From: JAPXSY01 sp034003585
GTDB lineage: Bacteria > Verrucomicrobiota > Kiritimatiellia > RFP12 > UBA1067
Direction of reading: 5' to 3'
DNA: 6,692 nucleotides
Assembly: GCA_034003585.1 (NCBI GenBank)
Contig: JAVEYH010000154.1
Span: forward strand, 1-6,692
The notes beneath the pieces are model-generated. The model was not told the origin of the DNA, ran no database searches, and saw only the letters and a list, made by a program, of their open reading frames with translations. The position numbers and the translations under genes are program-made. Of this stretch, positions 1 through 4,483 are shown in pieces. Every line of letters begins with the position of its first letter. Position 1 is the stretch's first letter.

Positions 1-157
1 CTGGCATCGCGCCACGCTGGATCTCCTGGCCGCGCTCGCGCTGATCGACACGGGCCGGTTCGCGGGCCGCGTGGTTTCGTACCGCGCCGGGCACACGCTC
101 GATGTGCGCGCGGTGGGTCTGCTCTACAAGCATGACCTGCTGACGCCGCTGGCGTGA
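1..157 (+). CDS. C-terminal end of an unrecognised protein (5' truncated by the window)
   Basis: An open frame enters the window in frame 2 and ends at a TGA at 155-157. It supplies 51 residues that begin WHRATLDLLAALALIDTG and end in LLTPLA. The segment mixes an alanine/leucine-rich helix with a short basic, beta-prone stretch (GRVVSYRAGHTLDVRAV). I see no signature motif and cannot name the family. The third-position GC bias is strong, which supports real coding and matches the rarA fragment at the other end of the window, so this is probably resident chromosomal sequence. The stop lies 36 bp before the left end of the insertion sequence, so the IS did not interrupt this gene. I see no clear terminator between them. 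Confidence 0.55.
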   Translation, partial: WHRATLDLLAALALIDTGRFAGRVVSYRAGHTLDVRAVGLLYKHDLLTPLA

Positions 158-193
158 GGGTGAGCCGTTCCCAAAAAACTGGACGGGGTGCTA

Positions 194-220
194 TAGACGC
201 GGCAACGAAATATTGTGATT
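194..220 (+). repeat. Left terminal inverted repeat of the IS630-family element
   Basis: This is the outer left end, next to TA at 192-193. Its core CGGCAA(200-205) and TTGTGATT (213-220) are shared with the right end in inverted orientation, with differences concentrated between them. The outermost six bases (194-199) match the right end only weakly. Confidence 0.7.
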
Positions 221-262
221 TTGTTGTTTCTCTTTAAGAACGGTTTCGTTAAAATCGGGGGC

Positions 263-1306
263 ATGGAAAGCATTGACGCAAGGAAGGCGCCCGCGGGGCT
301 TTACGAAAGAAGGAAGCAAGTCGTCCGCTTGAGCAAGAAGGGATACGGCCCGATGGCGATCGCGGATCTGACGGGGCTGAGTTGGGGTGCGGTCAACACG
401 GCGCTCAAGGCCTACGGTGAAGGCGGGCTTGAAGCGCTCAGGCCCAAGGCGCGCGGTCGGAAGAAGGGGACGAAAAGGCTGCTCTCGGCGGAACAGGAGG
501 CCGAGGTGCGGAAACTGATCTGCGACAAGCGCCCGGAACAGATGAACATGCCTTTCGCCCTTTGGACACGCGACGCGGTCAAACAGCTGATCCTTGAACG
601 ATACGGCGTTCGCCTGGCGATCCGCAGCGTGGGCGAGCACCTGAAGCGCTGGGGGTTCACGCCTCAGAAACCGGTCAAACGGGCGTACGAACAGCAGCCT
701 GAGGCCGTCAGGCGGTGGCTGGACGGGGAATATCCCCTGATCGCCGAAAAAGCCCGCGTGGAAGGCGCGGAAATCCACTGGGCGGACGAGACGGCGGTCG
801 TCAACACGGATGTCAGGGGCCGGTCGCACTCGCCTCGCGGAAAGACGCCGGAGACGCGGGCGGTCTGGGGACGGCGCGAATCGTTTTCCATGATCTCCTC
901 CGTGACCAACCAGGGGAAGTGCCGCTGGATGATGATCGAGGGGGCTTTCAACTCGGACCGGCTGATCGAATTCATGCAAAGCCTTGTAAAAGACACGGAG
1001 CGCAAGGTGCTCCTGATCCTGGACAATCTGCGGGTCCACCACAGCAAGCCTGTCAAAGCGTGGCTCGGGGAAATGAGTGACCGGATCGAGGTCTTCCACC
1101 TGCCGAGCTACAGCCCGGAACTCAACCCTGACGAGCGCCTCAACGCCGACCTCAAGCACGCGATAACCACCCAGGTCCCGGCACGCACAAGGGAACGTCT
1201 CAAGCGGAAAACGACGGACCACATGAAACTGATTGAATCGTCACCCGACCGTGTGATCGCCTATTTCGGAGACCCCAGGGTCAACTATGCCGCTAATCAC
1301 AAATGA
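263..1306 (+). CDS. IS630-family DDE transposase
   Basis: The 347-residue protein cuts and pastes its own element at TA sites. Near the N terminus is a helix-turn-helix (about residues 31-51, containing MAIADLTGLSWGAVNTAL), followed by a basic linker and a second winged-helix-like region that binds the terminal repeats. The catalytic DDE core is visible. The first Asp lies in HWADET (D175), the second in LLILDN (D254), and the Glu in the family signature PSYSPELNPDE (E291). ATG 263 is chosen because the protein then begins MESIDARKAPAGLYERR, a normal transposase N terminus. A GTG at 215 would add 16 hydrophobic residues encoded inside the left repeat. A G-rich run (257-261) sits very close to the ATG, so translation may be weak. 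The TGA at 1304-1306 overlaps the right terminal repeat. No frameshift or internal stop is present. Confidence 0.93.
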   Translation: MESIDARKAPAGLYERRKQVVRLSKKGYGPMAIADLTGLSWGAVNTALKAYGEGGLEALRPKARGRKKGTKRLLSAEQEAEVRKLICDKRPEQMNMPFALWTRDAVKQLILERYGVRLAIRSVGEHLKRWGFTPQKPVKRAYEQQPEAVRRWLDGEYPLIAEKARVEGAEIHWADETAVVNTDVRGRSHSPRGKTPETRAVWGRRESFSMISSVTNQGKCRWMMIEGAFNSDRLIEFMQSLVKDTERKVLLILDNLRVHHSKPVKAWLGEMSDRIEVFHLPSYSPELNPDERLNADLKHAITTQVPARTRERLKRKTTDHMKLIESSPDRVIAYFGDPRVNYAANHK

Positions 1307-1321
1307 TCCTTGCCGGAGCAA
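1295..1321 (-). repeat. Right terminal inverted repeat of the IS630-family element
   Basis: Read on the minus strand from 1321, the end shows CGGCAA at 1315-1310 and TTGTGATT at 1302-1295, matching the left end at the same distance from the flanking TA (1322-1323). It overlaps the last codons and stop of the transposase gene. Confidence 0.7.
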
Positions 1322-1459
1322 TAAAACAACTTTTGGGAAGAGGTCGGTTTCTGTCCAGCCATCTTTGAGGTCGCTGACAAGATGCTGGTAGGCGGCTTTG
1401 CTGGCATCTGTGCCGAACAGTAGAACAGCCTCCCTTATGCCAGCCGCATGTGGACGCAC
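1322..1459 (-). pseudogene. Possible 3'-truncated gene remnant abutting the IS
   Basis: On the minus strand an ATG at 1459 opens a frame of 45 codons before the IS junction. It begins MRPHAAGIREAVLLFG and continues through TDASKAAYQHLVSDLKDGW to LFPKVVL. The part from about 1430 to 1322 has a plausible amphipathic helical composition, unlike the repeat-derived peptides just upstream. It has the same orientation as the AAA+ gene and starts about 120 bp after that gene's stop, so it could be the remains of a downstream partner that the IS truncated. Against this, I see no convincing ribosome binding site and do not recognise the family. The 5' part also reads straight back into repeat DNA without a stop. 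It may be chance. Confidence 0.2.
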
Positions 1460-1474
1460 ACGGCGATGCCTGTT

Positions 1475-1496
1475 GCCGTACTCCGGAGTGCCGGCG
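1475..1496. repeat. Short palindromic intergenic repeat (ACTCCGGAGT core)
   Basis: A perfect 10-bp palindrome, ACTCCGGAGT (1480-1489), is flanked by GCCG on the left and CGGC on the right. It can therefore fold as a GC-rich hairpin with a small bulge. It sits between the AAA+ gene stop and the IS, next to a second palindromic unit, as in the mosaic extragenic repeats of PVC-group genomes. I cannot tell whether it is dispersed in this genome. Confidence 0.45.
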
Positions 1497-1510
1497 GAGC
1501 TCGTTCAGTC

Positions 1511-1578
1511 GATAACGCTTCAGAGTGGAGGCCAAAACAGGCAAGATGCCTGTTCTCCCAGTGGCACTGACCGTTATC
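1511..1578. repeat. REP-like palindromic repeat unit of PVC-group type
   Basis: The inner hairpin AACAGGCA-aga-TGCCTGTT (1536-1554) has 8-bp perfect arms and a 3-nt loop. It is nested in an outer inverted pair, GATAACG (1511-1517) with CGTTATC (1572-1578), with partial pairing of the CAG/AGTG stretches between. In translation the inner part gives TGKMPVLP on one strand and GRTGILPVL on the other, strings common in spurious ORFs of Verrucomicrobiota and relatives. The unit ends one base before the AAA+ stop codon (1581-1579). On the minus strand the inner stem is followed by only a short T run, so it could act at most as a weak terminator or 3'-end stabiliser for that transcript. Confidence 0.65.
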
Positions 1579-4152
1579 TTACCTAAATCCAATGTGCCCC
1601 TGCGGCATGCCTTGGCGTTTGGCGAGGCTTTCGCGCTCCAGACCTTCGAGGATCAGGTCGGGGGTGACGGTGGTGGCGAGATAGTAGAGGCTCTGGCGGA
1701 CGGTGCGGAAGTCACCGGGGGTGAGGGAGGGGATCGCCTGAAGCCTTCGCTGCTCGGCCGTTGAGAGTTCGCTGACGCCCATGGCGTTGAACATCCGCAG
1801 CAGGAAATGCTCTTTCCCTTCATTGGTTAGGCAGTCGAACTCCAGCTTGAAGGTGAAGCGACGCAAGGTGGCGGGATCGAGGTTGGTTACAAAGTTGGTG
1901 GCGCCGATCAGGATGCCGTCAAAGTTCTCCATCTGGTGCAGCAGCTCGTTGACCTGCGTTACCTCCCAGGTGCGATGCGCCCGTTCGCGGGATTGGATCA
2001 TCCCGTCAATCTCGTCCAGGAAGAGGATCGCCTTTTCGCGGCTGGCCTCTTCAAAAGCGCGCTTGATATTCTGTTCGGTTCCTCCCACGTACATGTCCAA
2101 AAGGTCGCTTCCCATGTGGATCACGACACGGGTGTTCAGTGTTGAACCCAAGTATTTGACAAACTCAGTCTTCCCGGTCCCGGGCGGACCTGAGAGCAGG
2201 AGGTTCATACGCGGACGGTCTACGCCTTTTTTCTCTCCTCCCTGTTCAGTCTGAAAGCGTTGGACGGCTGTGACGATCTGATCCAGCTTCATGCTGCCCT
2301 TGATGTTGAGTCCTTCTAGCGAATAATCTTGTGCGACCTGCGTTTTGGCTCTGTCGTCCTTGATGTTCAATAGTTTGCAATGGGGTTCAAGGATCCGTTT
2401 CAGGAGCGATTCCGTCTCGGTTGCAGGTACTGTCCCGCTGGTGATCATGTCGCTGAGGTTGCGGACCGCCAGGCTGATGCCGCCGGCGTTGACCTCGTAG
2501 CGGGCGGCAAAACTTTCAATCATGGTGTCCGTGATGATGCCGTCGAGCTTGTTCTTGGACACCACATTGCGCCAGATCATCTTGCGTTGTTCCTGCGTCA
2601 GCTTATCAAACTGGATGGAGTAGTCGAATCGCCTCCTGTTTGAGGGATCGAGCTGGTTTGCCCGCGAATTGGTAATCCAGATGCAGGGGGTCTTGAGGGT
2701 GTCTAGGATTTCATTGATATCCCCTTTGTCTTCGGATTTTGAACCGCGACCCATCAGCATCGCCATGAACCCGTCCCCGCCTCCTTCGAGCATCTTGTCC
2801 GCTTCATCCACGATCATGATGCTCTTCTTGCGGTCCACCTGGCTGTCGCACACCTGGACAGATGCGAACCTGAATGATTTGCTCAGCCTGCCCTTTTCGA
2901 GGTCATCCATCTGGGCTATGGTATAGGCGGTAAATCCGAGTTCTTTGGCCAGTGCTTGAGCGAAACTTGTTTTGCCAGTGCCGGGTTCTCCGTAGAGCAG
3001 GATGTTGATGCCACGGTTCTGAGCGCGGCCTGCGATCATTTGTTGGATGAGTGCGCCGTGCTTTTCTCCGAGCGCTCCGAAGAAAGACCAGGGCAGAACA
3101 TCCTCTTCGTTTTTTTTGAAATAACGGTTTGCGAGGGGCTCATCGCTCAGGCCGTTGATGAAGGGCATAATATCATTGTTCAAGTCGAGATCGTCATCAA
3201 TACATCCCAGACGGCGTAACGTCGACTGCCGTTTGGTGGTGTTCAAATAGGCAGACTCGTTCACCCCCACGAGTTTTGCGCGCTTACTGATATTGTCCCT
3301 GGAAAGGGAACCGCGTGCTTTAAAGTCATTGCAGTTAAGTGTCCCGTTGGCCAGCAGGGCGACAGAGAGAAGGACATCATATTCCGAGTCGGAGAGGTCG
3401 AGTAATGTTTTCAATTCGGCGAACTGTCCTTTGACCGGATCCGGGTGGGTTTTTTGCCAGAGGGCGAGCTTTTTTTGCGCATACGCCAACCACTCTATGA
3501 GTTTCTGGCGAAACCGGGTGTTGCTTTTCGGGTGCTTGTAGAGTGCCATCAATACATCCCTGGGCTCTTCGTCTTGCGGCGTTTTAATCCGGCTATACTC
3601 CCGGCGTTCGAAATCGTTCCTGAAATCTTCTGCCGTACAGTCATAGAAGAGCGAGACAAGCTTGTCTCCCCCCATGACCTCTCCGATCCGAGTGAAGATG
3701 TCGCTGTCTTCGATCGTGCCTTTGTAGGTTGAAAAGAACGAGTTGAGGAAGCGGAAGCAGTTTTCCGTGTAAAAGAGGTTACCGTCGTTTCGGATATCCC
3801 TCACCCAGGCGCTTTTTCGAATATTAAGGGGAGGTATGGCACGGTCAGCCTGATTTTTCTGAAGCTCTTCGTAACGTTCCAGCAGTGTCTGCTTGTTAAA
3901 CCGCCATAAACCGAGACACTCGTTATGAGGTAAGTATTTGCCCGTCAGCCTGTAGGTGAGGTCGCGCAGACGCTCGCTGTGAGGGGTCTTACACCCCTGG
4001 ATTTGAGGCTTATCCGATGTGACGTGGATTAGAAACGCTCCTATTGTATTGATCCTTGCGCATACTCTGCCGTCCTCAAAGGTCAACATATCGCCGACCT
4101 TGAGTTCAAGTTTGCTTGTTCTAATTCGTTCTTCCCTCATACGAAACTCCAT
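1579..4152 (-). CDS. Tandem AAA+ ATPase with an unrecognised N-terminal half (SpoVK/Vps4-like)
   Basis: The 857-residue protein has two ATPase modules. The first has Walker A GEPGTGKT (388-395), Walker B IMIVDEAD (445-452), sensor-1 Asn in WITNSR (N495) and an arginine finger cluster NRRRF (about 505-509). The second has Walker A GPPGTGKT (655-662), Walker B ILFLDEID (709-716), a pore-loop-like MYVGG (687-691), GATN (750-753) and LRRF (763-766). The YVGG loop and LDEID place module 2 in the classic AAA clade of remodelling or unfolding ATPases (FtsH, Vps4, SpoVK). Module 1 lacks that pore loop. Residues 1 to about 340 match nothing I recognise. They include a short beta-rich stretch (about 18-45) and a helical middle. 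No signal peptide or membrane segment is seen, so it is probably cytosolic. ATG 4152 is preferred because TAAGGAGG lies upstream (12-nt gap). ATG 4185 (+11 aa) would read through that site, and ATG 4140 has its own GGAG. The gene is divergent from a sigma-54 activator that probably controls it. Its base composition is visibly less GC-rich than the flanking genes, suggesting transfer. Substrate unknown. Confidence 0.88.
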   Translation of the reverse strand: MEFRMREERIRTSKLELKVGDMLTFEDGRVCARINTIGAFLIHVTSDKPQIQGCKTPHSERLRDLTYRLTGKYLPHNECLGLWRFNKQTLLERYEELQKNQADRAIPPLNIRKSAWVRDIRNDGNLFYTENCFRFLNSFFSTYKGTIEDSDIFTRIGEVMGGDKLVSLFYDCTAEDFRNDFERREYSRIKTPQDEEPRDVLMALYKHPKSNTRFRQKLIEWLAYAQKKLALWQKTHPDPVKGQFAELKTLLDLSDSEYDVLLSVALLANGTLNCNDFKARGSLSRDNISKRAKLVGVNESAYLNTTKRQSTLRRLGCIDDDLDLNNDIMPFINGLSDEPLANRYFKKNEEDVLPWSFFGALGEKHGALIQQMIAGRAQNRGINILLYGEPGTGKTSFAQALAKELGFTAYTIAQMDDLEKGRLSKSFRFASVQVCDSQVDRKKSIMIVDEADKMLEGGGDGFMAMLMGRGSKSEDKGDINEILDTLKTPCIWITNSRANQLDPSNRRRFDYSIQFDKLTQEQRKMIWRNVVSKNKLDGIITDTMIESFAARYEVNAGGISLAVRNLSDMITSGTVPATETESLLKRILEPHCKLLNIKDDRAKTQVAQDYSLEGLNIKGSMKLDQIVTAVQRFQTEQGGEKKGVDRPRMNLLLSGPPGTGKTEFVKYLGSTLNTRVVIHMGSDLLDMYVGGTEQNIKRAFEEASREKAILFLDEIDGMIQSRERAHRTWEVTQVNELLHQMENFDGILIGATNFVTNLDPATLRRFTFKLEFDCLTNEGKEHFLLRMFNAMGVSELSTAEQRRLQAIPSLTPGDFRTVRQSLYYLATTVTPDLILEGLERESLAKRQGMPQGHIGFR

Positions 4153-4164
4153 ATTACTGCGATC

Positions 4165-4172
4165 CCTCCTTA
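4165..4172 (-). promoter_or_regulatory. Shine-Dalgarno sequence for the AAA+ gene
   Basis: The minus strand reads TAAGGAGG, a near-perfect anti-16S match, 12 nt before ATG 4152. The gap is longer than the usual 5-10 nt. The site decides against ATG 4185, which would place the sequence inside the coding region. It conflicts with the proximal sigma-54 candidate at 4174-4189, whose transcript would start after this site. Confidence 0.55.
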
Positions 4173-4173
4173 A

Positions 4174-4189
4174 TGCATGCACCATGCCA
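4174..4189 (-). promoter_or_regulatory. Candidate sigma-54 (-24/-12) promoter, proximal, for the AAA+ gene
   Basis: The minus strand reads TGGCATGGTGCATGCA. Against the consensus TGGCACG-N4-TTGCA, 10 of 12 specified positions match, and the invariant GG and GC have the correct spacing. The predicted start is near 4163, leaving an 11-nt leader to ATG 4152 or a 23-nt leader to ATG 4140, which has GGAG six bases upstream. The neighbouring divergent gene encodes a sigma-54 activator, which raises the prior. The weakness is that the strong SD at 4165-4172 would fall outside the transcript. Confidence 0.45.
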
Positions 4190-4211
4190 ATTCATGAGCA
4201 GGAAGACTTTT

Positions 4212-4237
4212 CCGCAAAACCGCAAAATCTTCGCAAA
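4212..4237. repeat. CCGCAAAA tandem pair plus a third CGCAAA
   Basis: CCGCAAAA is repeated exactly at 4212-4219 and 4220-4227, and CGCAAA recurs at 4232-4237. The cluster lies between the AAA+ start and the proposed enhancer and overlaps the distal sigma-54 candidate. It may be a protein binding array or a simple local duplication. Confidence 0.4.
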
Positions 4238-4247
4238 TGTCACGCCC
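4232..4247 (-). promoter_or_regulatory. Alternative sigma-54 (-24/-12) promoter, distal, for the AAA+ gene
   Basis: The minus strand reads GGGCGTGACATTTGCG. The GG and TTGC elements have correct -24/-12 spacing, and 8 of 12 specified consensus positions match. The predicted start is near 4221, giving a leader of about 70 nt that would include the TAAGGAGG site and so fits ATG 4152. The sequence match is poorer than at the proximal candidate. Confidence 0.25.
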
Positions 4248-4315
4248 GCCTCACACATGGATACATGGACGGCAGAGCGGACATGTGCGAGAGTTCAATG
4301 TAAGAAACTAACTCC

Positions 4316-4375
4316 GCGTGGCTATCCATTCCGCCGTCCGTGTATTCACGGGCGAGGTGGATGAGATAGCCACGC
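4316..4375. promoter_or_regulatory. Large dyad in the divergent spacer, candidate activator enhancer (UAS)
   Basis: GCGTGGCTATC (4316-4326) is repeated in perfect inverted orientation as GATAGCCACGC (4365-4375), separated by 38 bp. Inside is a smaller hairpin, CCGTG-TATT-CACGG (4338-4351). The dyad lies upstream of both the activator's sigma-70 promoter and the ATPase gene's sigma-54 candidates, so neither transcript would contain it. That favours a DNA binding site over an RNA leader. Half-site centres would be roughly 100-210 bp upstream of the predicted sigma-54 starts, a normal enhancer distance. No T run follows on either strand, so it is not a terminator. A small structured RNA from its own promoter cannot be excluded. 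Confidence 0.5.
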
Positions 4376-4417
4376 AATCTCATAGCGGCTTTTGCGATAA
4401 AAATAAAAACGGCTCTG

Positions 4418-4446
4418 TTGACATCTCGTTCTTATGCTGATAAGAT
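4418..4446 (+). promoter_or_regulatory. Sigma-70-type promoter of the activator gene
   Basis: A perfect -35 TTGACA (4418-4423) is followed by a 17-bp spacer and TAAGAT (4441-4446) as -10, preceded by an extended TG motif (4438-4439). An A-rich tract at 4397-4409 upstream resembles an UP element. The predicted start is near 4453, giving a leader of about 30 nt to ATG 4484. This predicts constitutive housekeeping expression of the regulator. Confidence 0.75.
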
Positions 4447-4467
4447 ATTGAACATTAATTGCTCAAT
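4447..4467. promoter_or_regulatory. Imperfect palindrome over the activator start point, possible operator
   Basis: The 21-bp segment begins ATTGA and ends TCAAT, with 16 of 21 positions symmetric. It lies immediately after the -10 and covers the predicted transcription start, where a bound protein would repress. It differs in sequence from the large dyad, so autoregulation by the same HTH is not obvious. Confidence 0.3.
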
Positions 4468-4483
4468 CTTTGAAACGAGGCTT

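Larger units (their letters stand above)
194..1321 (+). mobile_element. IS630-family insertion sequence, about 1.13 kb, TA-flanked
   Basis: The element holds one DDE transposase gene that nearly fills it, bounded by imperfect inverted ends. Aligning left-end bases 200-220 with the reverse complement of 1295-1315 gives 16 matches in 21, including CGGCAA at the outer side and TTGTGATT at the inner side. At exactly the same offset outside both ends there is a TA dinucleotide (192-193 and 1322-1323). That is what IS630/Tc1-mariner elements leave, because they insert at TA and duplicate it. Length and single-gene organisation fit IS630. The transposase frame is intact, so the copy may be active. 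The exact outer ends are inferred from the TA alignment. Confidence 0.85.

Noticed and set aside
191..1222. 343-codon minus-strand frame opposite the transposase
   Set aside because: It is the antisense shadow of a clearly recognised IS630 transposase. The translation is rich in Arg/Pro/His without motifs.
1293..1592. 99-codon minus-strand frame (MDLGKITVSATGRTGILPVL...)
   Set aside because: It is built from palindromic repeat DNA and overlaps both the ATPase stop and the IS end. This is the typical spurious-ORF signature of these repeats.
4316..4375. Dyad read as an intrinsic terminator or a tRNA
   Set aside because: There is no T run after the stem on either strand. The 52-60 nt length lacks D and anticodon arms and a TTCRA T-loop.
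4418..4483. N-terminal extension of the activator from TTG 4418
   Set aside because: The TTG is the first codon-sized part of a perfect -35 TTGACA, and transcription should begin only near 4453. ATG 4484 starts the conserved-looking strand MKTLILTG.
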